Positions 42,206-52,328 of a stretch of 64,000 nt of DNA are shown here, piece by piece. Under the pieces are notes generated by a model. That model was not told the origin of the DNA, searched no databases, and was given only the letters and a program-made list of their open reading frames with translations. The stretch lies in assembly GCA_012103035.1 (NCBI GenBank), contig JAAVLL010000001.1:1958501-2022500 (forward strand). The letters run 5' to 3'. Each line of letters begins with the position of its first letter. The first letter of the stretch is position 1. Source of the DNA: Brucella oryzae. Lineage in GTDB: Bacteria > Pseudomonadota > Alphaproteobacteria > Rhizobiales > Rhizobiaceae. Both the position numbers and the translations under genes were made by a program.

Positions 42206-42236
42206 GAAAAGGCGGAGTTTCCAGCTTCGCCTTTTC
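42206..42236 (+). terminator. Terminator of the small secreted protein gene
   Basis: GAAAAGGCGGAG and CTTCGCCTTTTC form a stem with one G-T pair, followed by TTTTGC, 20 bases past the stop. Confidence 0.8.
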
Positions 42237-42242
42237 TTTTGC

Positions 42243-42749
42243 TCAATCCTCGTCGGGCGGTAGAATGGGATGCTTGAGGCGGACGGTTTTCAGCCGCTGT
42301 GGAAGCTGATCAAACGCCACGCCATCGAGCAGCAGCGGCTTTATCACGTCCAACCGAACCAGAAGCCCGGCATCAAGTGTCGCCTTGTGACCGAAGATTT
42401 TACGGACCGTGCCGAAGCCGCTATCTTCCGGCAGCGAAAAGCGTGCAACATCGCCATCGCTTTCCATGTGACGCCGGAGGACTTCCTCCCAGCCCTCCTG
42501 TGGAACAGCGCCCGGCTTCAGCAACAGCACCCATGGCGTGCGGATCTCATCGAGCGCCGCCTCAATATCCATTTCGGCATAAAAGTCACAGCCTGCACCA
42601 AGCGCAACGAGGGCGGTTTCGTCCGATGAGCCGCGATCCACGACCGTAACACGGCGCAGCAACCCCTCCACGACAGCCGGCACCAAAGCCGAAAGCGTGT
42701 GGGCCAGCGCTCTTTCTGAATTCAGGGTTTCGATGATGACGGACAGCAT
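42243..42749 (-). CDS. Family-2-like glycosyltransferase (short)
   Basis: 168 residues from ATG 42749, intact. LSVIIETLNSERALAHTLSAL is the start of a GT-A fold, followed by VTVVDRGSSDETALVA (the usual VVDxxSxDxT nucleotide-binding motif). The acidic DxD-type position is less clear (AEMDIEAALD). It is shorter than most family-2 enzymes and lacks a membrane anchor, so it may be a specialised or partial domain. A TTG six codons earlier is possible. Confidence 0.75.
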   Translation of the reverse strand: MLSVIIETLNSERALAHTLSALVPAVVEGLLRRVTVVDRGSSDETALVALGAGCDFYAEMDIEAALDEIRTPWVLLLKPGAVPQEGWEEVLRRHMESDGDVARFSLPEDSGFGTVRKIFGHKATLDAGLLVRLDVIKPLLLDGVAFDQLPQRLKTVRLKHPILPPDED

Positions 42750-42953
42750 GCGCGCTTCATATATCAAGAATGCGTGAACGGAAAGCTGCTGCGCATATGT
42801 TCTTGATTTGTTCCGTACCTTGCGATAGGAATAGATTCATCAGAATAGAGTCGCATGGCAGCACGGTGCGCACAACAGAACAGTTTTTCGCTGTTCCGCG
42901 TTTGCTTTCACCGTGCCTGTACAACGCCCGATGTTTCCATTCAGGAGACTAAA

Positions 42954-44125
42954 ATGGAAGTGATCCAGCAGGCAGATATCATCAAGCAGGCCGACAGGGC
43001 CGCCTTCGGCAGTGGGCGTGCGGATCACGCCAATGCGGTGATTGGTGAAGCTGGCCTGCGCATCGACCATGCCCGCAGGCGCGGGCGCGGCGCAGGCATC
43101 AATCCGACCGGGCGCTTTGAGCCGACGACGCGGCATGAGTTCGATGACGGCTGGACCACGCTTGAGGAACTGCCGCCGTTCAGGACCGACGTACAGATCG
43201 AAAAGCCGCGCACGATCATCACACGCAACGATTCACCCGATATCAACTTCGACCGCTCGATCAATCCATATCGGGGTTGCGAGCATGGCTGCATCTATTG
43301 CTTTGCCCGACCGACCCATAGTTATATGGGACTTTCAGCTGGTCTCGATTTCGAATCCCGCCTGTTTGCAAAGCCGGATGCCGCACGCCTTCTGGAGCGC
43401 GAGCTGGCCAAACCCAATTATCAGCCGAAAACAATAGCCATCGGCACCAATACCGACCCCTATCAGCCGGTCGAGAAGAAATGGCGCATCATGCGCGAAA
43501 TTCTTGAAGTGTTGGAGGCCGCCAATCATCCGGTCGGCATCGTGACCAAATCCGCCCTGGTCGTGCGTGACATCGATATTCTGAGCCACATGGCCGAGAA
43601 AGGGCTGGCCAAGGTCGCCTTGTCGGTCACGACGCTCGACGCTCATCTGGCCCGCACGATGGAGCCGCGCGCCTCGACGCCGACGCTACGGCTTCAGGCC
43701 ATTCGGAAACTGACCGATGCGGGCATCCCCGCTTCCGTCATGATGGGACCGGTCATTCCGGGTATAAACGATCACGAGATAGAGCGCATTCTGGATGCCG
43801 CCTATGCGCAAGGTGCGCGCGAGGCGGGCTATGTTCTGCTGCGCCTGCCGCTCGAAGTCGCGCCTTTGTTCAAGGACTGGCTGCTGCGCAATTATCCGGA
43901 TCGTTATCGTCATGTCATGTCACTGGTGCGTTCCATGCGCGACGGCAAGGATTATGATGCCGAATGGGGCAAGCGGATGCGCGGCACTGGCCCCTATGCG
44001 TGGCAGATCGGACGCCGTTTCGAGATTACCGCACGCAAGCTTGGCTTCAATGCACGCCGCCTTCAGTTACGTACCGACCTGTTCGAACCGGTCGAAAAGG
44101 AGGCAAACAGCTTTCGCTGTTTTAG
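42954..44125 (+). CDS. PA0069-family radical SAM protein (frame interrupted at the 3' end)
   Basis: About 390 residues. The Fe-S/SAM cluster motif is CEHGCIYCFA (Cys-x3-Cys-x2-Cys). Typical for the family are NPYRGCEHGC, HSYMGLSAGLDFE, IGTNTDPYQPVEK and RGRGAGINPTGRFE. One C is missing near 44108; restored, the protein ends VEKEANQLSLF with TAG 44123-44125. ATG 42954 (MEVIQQADIIKQ) follows CAGGAGACTAAA. The family resembles spore-photoproduct-lyase-type enzymes; its reaction is unknown. Confidence 0.87.
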
Positions 44126-44312
44126 AGTTTCCCAGAGCGGGAAACCGGCCTGATCCGCCCAGCAGCTGCATTTCTGGCGAAACATGTAGTGCAATGATTG
44201 ATTGAGTTTCCGTCTGATTGTCCCTCAGACGGAGGGGCTACCTGCTTTCACGCCACCGTCCTCGAGCAGGGCCCTTGCGGAGAATCGGAAGCAATGCGAG
44301 CATTACCGCCAA

Positions 44313-44973
44313 ATGAAACGCTCGGCTTCTGATTCTCCGCTCCTTTTGAAATCCGCTCGCGCCTGACTTTTCCGAAGAGAAAAGACTGCTTTCGCGCGGA
44401 CTGAAACACATCGTCGGCATCGATGAAGCCGGGCGTGGCCCTCTGGCTGGTCCTGTGGTTGCCGCTGCGGTTGTTCTTGATATTGATGACCTTCCAGACG
44501 GTCTGGACGATTCCAAACGGCTCACGACGGCAAAACGCGAGGCGCTTTACGAAATCATTCTGACAAAAGCCATCACCGTTTCGGTTGCAAGCCTCAGCGC
44601 ACGCAGCATCGATGGGAGCGATATCAGGAAAGCCGCACTGGAAGCCATGCGTCGCGCTTCTGTCGGCCTGACCTTGCGGCCATGCCATGCACTGATCGAT
44701 GGGCGCGATGTTCCGCCGGGGCTTTCCTGTCCTGGTTCGGCCCTGGTCAAAGGCGATCAGCGCTCTGTCTCCATCGCCGCCGCATCCATCGTAGCCAAGG
44801 TGACACGCGACCGCATGATGATCCGTGCGGGAGCGGCACATCCACCTTACGGGCTGGAGGTTCATGCAGGTTACGCGACCGTGAAGCATCGCGCTGCAAT
44901 CGAAAGCGCGGGGCCGGTTCCCGGTATCCACCGTTACACTTTCGCGCCCATCAAAGGCCGTTATAGCGTTTAA
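44313..44973 (+). CDS. rnhB: Ribonuclease HII (frame interrupted near the start)
   Basis: Removes RNA from RNA-DNA hybrids and single ribonucleotides from DNA. About 220 residues. The catalytic Asp-Glu is in [14 protein letters not shown], with the other acidic residues in HALIDGRD and the [15 protein letters not shown] segment. Two bases missing near 44345-44352; restored [20 protein letters not shown]. Its stop overlaps that of the convergent LysE gene by three bases (a TTTAAA palindrome). Confidence 0.9.
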
Positions 44974-45586
44974 ACAGTCGCCAGCTTGGCCGCGAAGCCG
45001 AAGAGCAGAGCGGCAAAGCCCCAACGCTGGACCGCTTGTATAGCAGGATAACGTTTGAACAGGTTGCCAAGCGACGACCCCGTCAAAGAGTAGATCGTGT
45101 CGAACGACAATCCCACTACAGTCATGATCGCTCCCAGCAATGCAAACTGGAGCGTGATGCTGCCGTGTTCCGGATGAACGAACTGCGGCAGCAAGACCGA
45201 ACAAAACAACAGGGCTTTCGGGTTGAGCAGATTTGTTAGCAGGCCCTTGCGGGCCGAAGCCAAATAGGAACGGCGTTCGCGCGCGCCGCCGGCTGTATCC
45301 ACAGTGGGCAATGGGTGGCGCAGAATGCCAATGGCAAGCCAGACCAGATAACAGGCACTTATGATCCGAACGAACTGAAACGCGACAGGAAAGCATGCAG
45401 AAGCGCAGCGAGACCTAGTGCTGCAAGAACCACATGGCAGGCGCGAGCGATTGCAAGCCCTGCTGCCGCCGCCAGCGCATGCGCCCTGCCCTGTGCAGCA
45501 CCTGTCTGGAGCAGCAGAATCATGTCAGGTCCCGGAATAAGAAATGCAGCAGCCAACGCGCCTGCATATAACCACATCTCGCTCAT
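44970..45586 (-). CDS. LysE/RhtB-family amino-acid exporter (frame interrupted)
   Basis: About 206 residues with five to six membrane helices. The signature region is [25 protein letters not shown], with the second half [23 protein letters not shown]. One base is missing near 45382; the restored text is [20 protein letters not shown]. It is divergent from an Lrp-type regulator 160 bases away, the usual arrangement for exporter control by an amino acid (inference). Confidence 0.87.
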
Positions 45587-45746
45587 CGATATTGCCCAGA
45601 AAAGAGGATGCCAGCCAAATCGCGACGCAAAGCAGCTGTGCGCCTGAAACTATGCGGAGATCTATGCGCATGTCCTTGCGATTTGTGGCGCGCGATTACG
45701 ATTTTGTGGTATATTCTGCCAGTATTCAAACCATCATTGTCGGATC

Positions 45747-46234
45747 ATGCCAAAACTTAAACTGGACGCCATCGACCGCAAGATACTGACCGCGCTTCAG
45801 CAAGATGCGCGGCTCTCCAATGTGCAGCTGGCGGAGAAAATCGGCCTGTCACCCTCTCCATGCCTGCGGCGTGTCAAGATGCTGGAAAAGGCAGGAGTCA
45901 TTCAAGGCTATCACGCAGCGCTGGATCGTAACGCGGTCGGGCTTGGATTGACCGTTTTCGTCGGTATCCGCGTAGAGCGGCATCATGAGGAAACTGCAAC
46001 GGCTTTTCGTATCTCGGTGCAGAATCTCCCGGAAGTCTTCTCCTGCCATCTTGTGTCGGGGAAGCCGATTTTTGTTGCAGGTCGTCGTGGCTGATCTCGC
46101 TGCCTATGAACGCTTTCTATCCGGCACGCTGTTGCGGCTTCCTGGCGTGATCGACATTCGGAGCAACTTCGCCATTCAGACGGTCAAGTCACAGGAGAGT
46201 TGCCGCTTACACATCTGGCAGACCTCAGGACTGA
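45747..46234 (+). CDS. Lrp/AsnC-family transcriptional regulator (frame interrupted)
   Basis: About 160 residues. N-terminal winged helix: KLDAIDRKILTALQQDARLS, then LAEKIGLSPSPCLRRVKMLE; the C-terminal RAM effector domain follows (VVVADLAAYERFLSGTLLRL, VIDIRSNFAIQTVKSQESLPL). Three single-base losses (two near 46060-46075 and one near 46202), so the exact stop is inferred (TGA about 46232). It probably controls the divergent LysE-type exporter gene. Confidence 0.82.
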
Positions 46235-46262
46235 CCTCACTTCGTACCGCCGGAGGGCCATC

Positions 46263-46663
46263 ATGCCGGATATTGTCAATGCGGTTCTCGTCGGCCCCAA
46301 GGGCATTCTTCTTGGCGCCGCAGCCCAGATCGTCGTGCCTATCCAGATCGGTGGAGTTTACCGGGCGGTCATGTTGAAGCGGGCGAGAGCTTTGAAAGCG
46401 CGCTCCAACGGGAAATCCACGAGGAACTCGGATTAACGATCCGGTTGTTCTCGCTCCTTACCACCATAGAGGTCGCAAATCCGGTCGCGTCATTCCACCT
46501 CTTTACGGTCACCGCCTGGGACGGCCACCCCACCATTCGCGACCGGGAACACACGGAACTGCGATGGTTCAGGCCGGCGGAAGCCTGCGCATTGGATGAC
46601 CTTGCTTTGGAGGAATATCGACCGTTGTTTGACAAACTGGGCGGCATGGCTGCCAGCCTCTGA
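46263..46663 (+). CDS. NUDIX hydrolase (frame interrupted)
   Basis: About 134 residues. After restoring one base near 46313 the Nudix box reads GGHVEAGESFESALQREIHE followed by ELGL, which fits Gx5Ex7REUxEExGU. Start MPDIVNAVLVGPKGILLARR. The C-terminal HTELRWFRPAEACAL resembles 8-oxo-dGTP diphosphatase-type or related Nudix proteins. Substrate unknown. It closely follows the Lrp gene on the same strand. Confidence 0.85.
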
Positions 46664-46703
46664 TCGGACTGCATTGAAATCGATTTCTCAACCCAAGCAA
46701 CAA

Positions 46704-46730
46704 AAACGCCGCCCTTTTGAGGCGGCGTTT
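46704..46730. terminator. Bidirectional terminator between NUDIX and atp operon ends
   Basis: AAACGCCGCC and GGCGGCGTTT arms with a CTTTTGA loop; T runs are present in both directions. It terminates the atp operon (minus strand). Confidence 0.85.
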
Positions 46731-46753
46731 CTCTGAAACTATATGAGCCGAGA

Positions 46754-47232
46754 TCAATTCAGGTTCGACTTGACCTGTGACAGAGCATCCTTGAACAGGT
46801 TGCCTGCGACTTTCGTGTCGACCTTGTCGGCAACGATCTTGCTGGCTGCGGCGACCGCAAGGTCGACTGCCGAAGCGCGGACAGCATTGATGGCATCGAC
46901 TTCGGCCGTTGCAATCTTCTGCTCGGCGAGTTTGTTGCGGCGAGCAACATATTCTTCCGTCGCACGCTTGGCGTCTTCGAGAAGCGCCTTGGCTTCGCGC
47001 TCGGCAGAAGCAACGATGTCGCCTGCTTCCTTCTCGGCTTCCTTGCGCTTGCGATGATATTCGGCCAGCAGCTGCTGGGCTTCTTCACGAAGCGTGCGGG
47101 CTTCTTCCAGTTCGTTCTTGATGCGGTCAGCGCGCTCGTCCAGCGAACGACCGATCATGCCCGGTACTTTCAGATAGGCCAGGATTGCCAAAAGATGATG
47201 AGGCCAATCAGTGCCCAGAATGTAGCGTCCAT
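46754..47232 (-). CDS. atpF: ATP synthase F0 subunit b (frame interrupted near the start)
   Basis: Peripheral-stalk subunit. N-terminal helix MDATFWALIGLIIFLAILAY, restored by one T near 47190, then a long charged coiled coil (RADRIKNELEEARTLREEAQ, QLLAEYHRKRKEAEKEAGD) and a C-terminal delta-binding end. About 159 residues. It lies ten bases downstream of the b' gene; photosynthetic-type alpha-proteobacteria carry both b and b'. Confidence 0.9.
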
Positions 47233-47242
47233 TGTCCTCTCC

Positions 47243-47860
47243 TCAGGCGTTAGCGGCCTTGACGGCTGCTGTTACCGAAGCCTTGTCAGCCTTGGTGCCC
47301 AGAAGCTGTTCGACGATCTCTGCCGTGGTTTCCTCGGCAATGTTGCCGACGTCGTTCATGGCCTTGGCCTTGATCGCGGCGATACGTTCTTCGGCTTCCT
47401 TGAGCTTGCCTTCAAGTGCGGCTTCGGCCGTGGCGCGTTCTGCGTCGGCTTCGCCCTTGCCCTTTTCACGCGCGGCTTCGGCGATCGAAGCAGCCTTGGT
47501 GCGGGCCTGGGCCAGTTCCTGCTCATAGGCAGCAATAGCGTTGTCGGCATCCTGCTTGAGGCGGGCTGCCTGCTCGAGATCCTGAGCGATACGGTCGCGA
47601 CGGGTTTCGATCACGCCGCCGATACGCGGCAGAACCACGCGCGACATGAACAGATAGAAAAGCCCGAACGTGATCGCGAGCCACAGGAGCTGCGAAGCGT
47701 AATGGGTGGAATCAAACGGCGGGAATACGCCGCTGCCGTGTCCGGCATCGTTGGCGACCCCGGTCTCGGTGTGCACAGCATCGGCTGCGCCGTGCTCGCC
47801 AGCAGCAGGTGCCGGCTGCGATTCGGTGGCGGTTTGGGCAAACGCCGTGGACACGAACAT
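47243..47860 (-). CDS. ATP synthase F0 subunit b'
   Basis: 205 residues, intact. An N-terminal stretch rich in Ala, Thr and His ([20 protein letters not shown]) precedes the membrane helix [20 protein letters not shown]. Then comes the coiled coil of the second stalk ([20 protein letters not shown]). It pairs with b in a heterodimer. Often named atpG or atpF2 in related genomes. Confidence 0.9.
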   Translation of the reverse strand: MFVSTAFAQTATESQPAPAAGEHGAADAVHTETGVANDAGHGSGVFPPFDSTHYASQLLWLAITFGLFYLFMSRVVLPRIGGVIETRRDRIAQDLEQAARLKQDADNAIAAYEQELAQARTKAASIAEAAREKGKGEADAERATAEAALEGKLKEAEERIAAIKAKAMNDVGNIAEETTAEIVEQLLGTKADKASVTAAVKAANA

Positions 47861-47997
47861 CCAGATTTCCCTTTAATCCAGCACGATCTGATCCAGATGG
47901 AGAAGGATCATGCCTTACTCAGACGTCATATGCAAAGGCCAGCCGCGCTGCATTTGAAGATACAGATCGCGGCCAGCCCGTTTCTTGCGACCGTTGA

Positions 47998-48224
47998 TTA
48001 GACGGCGAAGAGGAGCAGAAGCGCGATGAGCAGCGAGAAGATGCCCAGAGCTTCCGTAACGGCGAAACCGAACACCAGACGGCCGAACTGGCTGTCAGCA
48101 GCGGACGGTTGCGCAGAGCGCCGGAGAGGTATTGGCCAAAGATATTGCCGAGGCCGAGAGCCGTACCGGCCATACCGAAACAGGCGAGACCGGCGCCGAT
48201 GTACTTTGCTGCTTCCGCTTCCAT
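47998..48224 (-). CDS. atpE: ATP synthase F0 subunit c (frame interrupted)
   Basis: Proteolipid ring subunit, 75 residues after repair: GAGLACFGMAGTALGLGNIF (helix 1), the polar loop SGALRNPSAADSQFGRLVFG, and helix 2 [20 protein letters not shown], whose Glu carries the proton. One C is missing near 48106 (AACCCG read as AACCG). Start ATG 48224 follows AAGGAGCTTAAC. Confidence 0.93.
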
Positions 48225-48291
48225 GTTAAGCTCCTTCTGGATTGAATATAAGCGCGGATTTCAGTTCTGGCGGTCGCCCGCCGGCTTGAAC

Positions 48292-49039
48292 TCAGTGTCC
48301 CGGATGTACTGCGTCGTTGATGTACATGCAGGTGAGAACGGTAAACACGTAGGCTTGCAGGAAGGCTACGAGGAATTCGAGTGCGGTAATCGCGACCGTC
48401 ATGATCAGCGGCAGGACAGCGCCGCCGATACCGATCGGCCCAAGGGCCGCCAGCGAAACGACGAAGCCCGCAAAGACCTTGAGCGTGATGTGGCCAGCAA
48501 GCATGTTCGCAAAAGACGAACCGAGAGGCTGATCGGACGCGACAGGAACGAGATGATTTCAATGGCGACAACCAGCGGCACGATTATGCCCGGAACACCG
48601 CTCGGCACGAACAGCTTGAGGAAGCCGAAACCGTGCTTGAAGAAACCATAGATAATGACCGTTGCGATGACCAGCACGGCGAGCGCGAAGGTCACGATGA
48701 TCTGGCTGGTGACAGTGTAGAAATACGGAAGAGACCCAGGAAATTCGCGACCAGCACGAACATGAAGAGCGAGAAGACGAAGGGGAAGAACTTCATGCCC
48801 TTCGACCCTGCCGAATCTCTCAAGCTGGTGGCCACGAATTCGTAAGCCATTTCAGACACCGACTGAAGACGGGTCGGGATGAGACCGCGACCCGAAGACG
48901 TCAGGTAAAGAAAGCCCGAAGCAAGCACGACGGTTGCGACCATGAAGGCCGAAACATTCGTGAACGAAAGGTCCACGCCGCCTACGTCGATGGGAATCCA
49001 CCGGGAAACCTGGAACTGATGGATCGGATCGTTCGCCAC
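48292..49039 (-). CDS. atpB: ATP synthase F0 subunit a (frame interrupted twice)
   Basis: Proton-channel subunit, about 249 residues. GTG 49039 ([20 protein letters not shown]) follows GAGG. Conserved parts: [22 protein letters not shown], and the functional helices [15 protein letters not shown] (with the essential Arg) and [10 protein letters not shown]. Frame changes near 48735 and near 48525. Upstream lie atpI and a short tandem repeat. Confidence 0.92.
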
Positions 49040-49058
49040 CTTAACCTCGTCTGTCTTC

Positions 49059-49138
49059 CCTGCCCGAAGGCAATTTGGCCTGCCCGAAGGCAATTCAACC
49101 TGCCTGAAGGCGTTTCAGTCTTGCCTGACGGCCCATTG
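49059..49138. repeat. 20-bp tandem repeat between atpI and atpB
   Basis: Units start at 49059, 49079, 49099 and 49119. The first two share CCTGCCCGAAGGCAATT exactly, the third is CCTGCCTGAAGGCG, and the fourth is diverged (TTGCCTGACGGCC). It fills most of the spacer between the atpI stop and the atpB start on the minus strand. Confidence 0.8.
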
Positions 49139-49182
49139 TTCACTTACACTTGAACGAACTTTACCGTGAAGCCCGTCAAGTC

Positions 49183-49580
49183 CTATTTCTTGTCGCTCTT
49201 TTCCGCGCTAGATTTGATGTTACCCTGTTCGGCAACATATCCAGCGGAACGAAGCACGTTGAGGACGCCCGCACCGAAGCCCAGAAGGAGAAATACGATC
49301 AATCCCCAGGGCGACGTACCGGCGACACGATCAATGAACCAGCCAATCAGCGCACCAACCACAACCCCGCGATAAACTCGCTGGAAATCTTCATGGCCTG
49401 CGCGACCGAGCTTGCAGTCGCCGATCGTTCCTCTTCGGAAGCCGGTTGCTTGAGCACACCCTTCTTGGCCAGTTCGGCCTCCAGGCGGTTCAAACGCTGA
49501 TCCAGCTCCCCGGAACCGGGTTCGTCCTTCGCATTCTTGATGGTACCGGATGGCTTTCCGGGTTCAGTCCCGCACGCCAT
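49183..49580 (-). CDS. atpI: ATP synthase subunit I (AtpI), frame interrupted
   Basis: About 132 residues. N-terminal hydrophilic part (SGELDQRLNRLEAELAKKGV), then two membrane helices; after restoring one G near 49385 they read FIAGVVVGALIGWFIDRVAG and GLIVFLLLGFGAGVLNVLR. AtpI helps assemble the c-ring. ATG 49580 is chosen for GGAG six bases upstream. First gene of the atp operon. Confidence 0.87.
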
Positions 49581-49918
49581 TGGCAGCTCCTTTTTCAAGA
49601 AATACGAGGATTTCAATCCCATTTCCAAGTTGCGCGCAACATATTGACACGCCGCCCGCTAGTCAAGGCGGTGCGGGCTTTGCTCCAAAAGGTTTTTATC
49701 CAGCAATGTCAATTAGTTAGGTATTGGTGCGACTCATTTTCCGACCAAAGCATCAGATTGGCCACATTATTGGCTAAAAACGGAATCGATTTTGGGCGGT
49801 CACACCCTGTTCGGCTGAGGATGAAAGTCGACCTTATGCGCCTGTTCGGCCTTTTAGTCCGCTAACAAAAACGTGAGTTGAAGCCAGTCAGTCTCGCCAT
49901 TGCGCGAGAACGGAGCGA
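49581..49918. other. Intergenic region upstream of atpI
   Basis: 338 bases between the end of the SleB-type gene and atpI. It must hold the atp operon promoter. Two copies of CCTGTTCGGC occur 40 bases apart near 49808 and 49849. No gene seen. Confidence 0.5.
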
Positions 49919-51220
49919 TCAGCTCCATCCGCCGCCATAGGTACGGTAGAAAATGTGGAGGCCGATTTTCGCAACCTTCTTCATGGTTGGAGCCCAGAAT
50001 GGGCGAACATAGGTCGCGTGGTAATGGGTGGCGGAACCGACTTCCGGCAGCCAGATCTGACCGGCGGATACCGTCTTCGCCACCTGCTGCGCCATGCGCC
50101 ATTGCGGCATTTCGGTCACGCGATGCTTCTGGCCGTCGCAGGCAAACGAAAACTGGCAGGCATTGAGCCAGTCGCGATTCTGGTAAACCACGCCGCAGAT
50201 CGATCCCGGATAGGCCGGGTTGCGGACCCGGTTGAGAACGACCTGGGCGACGGCAACCTGACCCTTCACCGTTTCGCCGCGCGCTTCATAATAGACGGCT
50301 TCGGCAAGGCACTTCTGCTCGCTCTTGCTGAAAGCAGAAGGCGGCAGCGGCGTTGCTGCCCATTCATGGTCCTTCTCGCCGATAGGCGGTACGAAACGAC
50401 CTTCATCCATCTGCGGCTTCAAAATGCTTTCGAAAGGCGATGTCTTGCCATAATCCGGCGTTGCAGGCGCATAACCAAGGGCCAGCACATCCGGCCGGTC
50501 ATTGGTAATGAGCTTGGCAAGCTGGGTCGGCATTTCGGCGCGCGGCTTCGGTGGCTTGACCGCATGGAACGCCATGGTAATGGCAACTTCCTTGCCTTCC
50601 AGCTTATTGGAGAAGGCCATTTTCGCGTCCGTCTTTTCCGGCGGACGCGTAATCATGCTGATCTTGTCGAACATGCTGCCTGCGGTGAAAGCCTTGGCAG
50701 GCGCTTTTGGTTTCACCGAGACGAGACGGCCCGTCTTGTCGGCACGATTGATACGGTTTTCATCCGGGTTCGGATCGTCCGGACCAAGCTTTGCCGTCTT
50801 GCGTCCGCCGGAAAGCGCAACACGGCCGATACCCGGCACTTCGATCCCGTTGGTAGCGATGCTGCCTGTGACTGTGGTGGCATCCACGAACGGCATTTCA
50901 GCCTGATGCACCGAGCCTACCGGCGCCTTGGCAACAAAGGCAGTCCAGCGGTGCGATCCCAGATCAGCCGACGGCACCAGGCTTGCCATGTCCTGAAAGG
51001 CAATCGCATTGGAATTGAAGAGATAGGTCATGGCTGCCAGCATCAGCGGCACCAGACGATGCGGCTTATGAACTGTCTGGCGTGGCTTTGCCCTTACGGC
51101 GTAATAGCGCCCCTCTTCCGGGCAATAGCCCGTGACAGGGTAATGCCACACCGGCTCGGCAACGGCCTTCCTTCGACCAAACAGCGCTCGTAAAGATACA
51201 AGACGCACCGCACACTCCAC
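49919..51220 (-). CDS. Cell wall hydrolase, SleB family
   Basis: 433 residues, intact. Basic N-terminus, a membrane anchor (PLMLAAMTYLFNSNAIAF), and a long low-complexity linker. The C-terminal SleB domain has CLAEAVYYEARGETVKGQVA, VVLNRVRNPAYPGSICGVVY, ACQFSFACDG and the end ATHYHATYVRPFWAPTM. SleB-type enzymes are lytic transglycosylases; the catalytic Glu is in YYEARGE. Predicted periplasmic, anchored to the inner membrane. Confidence 0.88.
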   Translation of the reverse strand: MECAVRLVSLRALFGRRKAVAEPVWHYPVTGYCPEEGRYYAVRAKPRQTVHKPHRLVPLMLAAMTYLFNSNAIAFQDMASLVPSADLGSHRWTAFVAKAPVGSVHQAEMPFVDATTVTGSIATNGIEVPGIGRVALSGGRKTAKLGPDDPNPDENRINRADKTGRLVSVKPKAPAKAFTAGSMFDKISMITRPPEKTDAKMAFSNKLEGKEVAITMAFHAVKPPKPRAEMPTQLAKLITNDRPDVLALGYAPATPDYGKTSPFESILKPQMDEGRFVPPIGEKDHEWAATPLPPSAFSKSEQKCLAEAVYYEARGETVKGQVAVAQVVLNRVRNPAYPGSICGVVYQNRDWLNACQFSFACDGQKHRVTEMPQWRMAQQVAKTVSAGQIWLPEVGSATHYHATYVRPFWAPTMKKVAKIGLHIFYRTYGGGWS

Positions 51221-51390
51221 TCACACGAACTAAACTGGTGCGGCGATAACGAAGTATTAACCTTGTCCATTGGGTGGAGGACGCGCTTGCAGCCCCGCTA
51301 ATACAGTCATTATCAGCAGCGCATTAACCATGAACGAATATGGTTAATGCAGGGTTTAAGCGAATTCAGCTGCGATGAAGGAGGTGCATC

Positions 51391-51781
51391 ATGGATAGGA
51401 TCACAGGTGGATGCCTGTGCGGCAATGTTCGCTTTGAAGCATCAGGACAGCCATATCGGGTCGGCATCTGCCATTGCCTCGACTGTCGCAAGCATCACGG
51501 AGCGCTATTTCATGCTTCGGCGATATTCCCTGAGGCTGCGATTACAGTCAAGGAGAAACCCGCGACTATGCGGGACGCCATTTTGTCCACACTGCGGCTC
51601 TCCGGTTTTCGGGCGCAGTGCCGATGAAATCGAACTCAATCTCGGTTCGCTCGATGCGCCGGATCAGTTCAAGCCAACCTATGAACTCTGGACGATCCGT
51701 CGCGAATCCTGGCTTCCGCCTTTCCCGAACATGAAGGGCTATGAGCGTGACCGCGATGGCTCGAGCCGCTTTGAGGATTAG
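51391..51781 (+). CDS. GFA-domain (CENP-V/GFA) zinc protein (frame interrupted)
   Basis: About 131 residues. Zinc-binding cysteines: GGCLCGNVRFEA, HCLDCRKHHGALFH, and after the frame change FCPHCGSPVF. The family includes glutathione-dependent formaldehyde-activating enzyme-like proteins, though most members have no known substrate. The frame changes between 51555 and 51600 (one or two bases lost). ATG 51391 follows GAAGGAGG. Confidence 0.83.
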
Positions 51782-51826
51782 AGCGCATCCCGAAAAGTGT
51801 GAAACGGTTTTCGGAAAAGATGCGCG
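51781..51826. repeat. Rhizobiales-type intergenic palindrome
   Basis: GAGCGCATCCCGAAAAG ... CGGTTTTCGGAAAAGATGCGC, related to the element at 1711-1756 (shared GCGCATCCCGAAAAG). It begins on the last base of the GFA gene stop. Confidence 0.6.
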
Positions 51827-51920
51827 GTTCAAAACAAAGGATTAGAGCGTCTTTTCTTTCGTGACAGTCGTTCTATTTGCGATAATGATATTGTTCTTCA
51901 AAGCTTCGGGGAGGGAATTT

Positions 51921-52324
51921 ATGCGGGGATTGAAGCTCGGGATTATCGGAGTGGTTTTCGGTTCTTTTGCGGCTATTGCCACGGCGCAGGCCGATGACTG
52001 CCAGAACGCCAGTTCGCAGGCCGCACTCAATGAATGCTATGGCAAGGCCTACAAGAAATCGGATGCCGAGCTGAACAAGATCTTCAAGACCTTGCAGCGC
52101 CGCGCCGACGATGCGGACCTGAAGAAAAGCTGGTTCAGTCGCAACGGGCCTGGATCGCCTTTCGCGACGCCGAATGCGATATGCAGACAGTTGGCGGCGG
52201 CAGCATTTCCGGCATGGCTTATTCGATCTGCCTGTCCGACCTGACGACGGAGCGCGTCAACGATCTCAGGAAATACCTGAAATGCGAGGAAGGCGACAGC
52301 AATTGCCCTTCCCGCCGCCAGTAA
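51921..52324 (+). CDS. LprI-type (DUF1311) secreted lysozyme-inhibitor-like protein (frame interrupted)
   Basis: About 134 residues. Signal peptide ending AIATAQA, then DDCQNASSQAALNECYGKAY (paired cysteines) and AELNKIFKTLQRR. After restoring one A near 52123 come LVQSQRAWIAFRDAECDMQ and two further cysteines. The LprI family in mycobacteria inhibits lysozyme; other members are of unknown role. ATG 51921 follows GGGGAGGG. It ends four bases before the convergent TenA gene. Confidence 0.83.
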
Positions 52325-52328
52325 CTGA

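Noticed and set aside
49955..51193. 412-codon open frame on the plus strand
   Set aside because: Antisense of the SleB-family hydrolase; no protein motifs.
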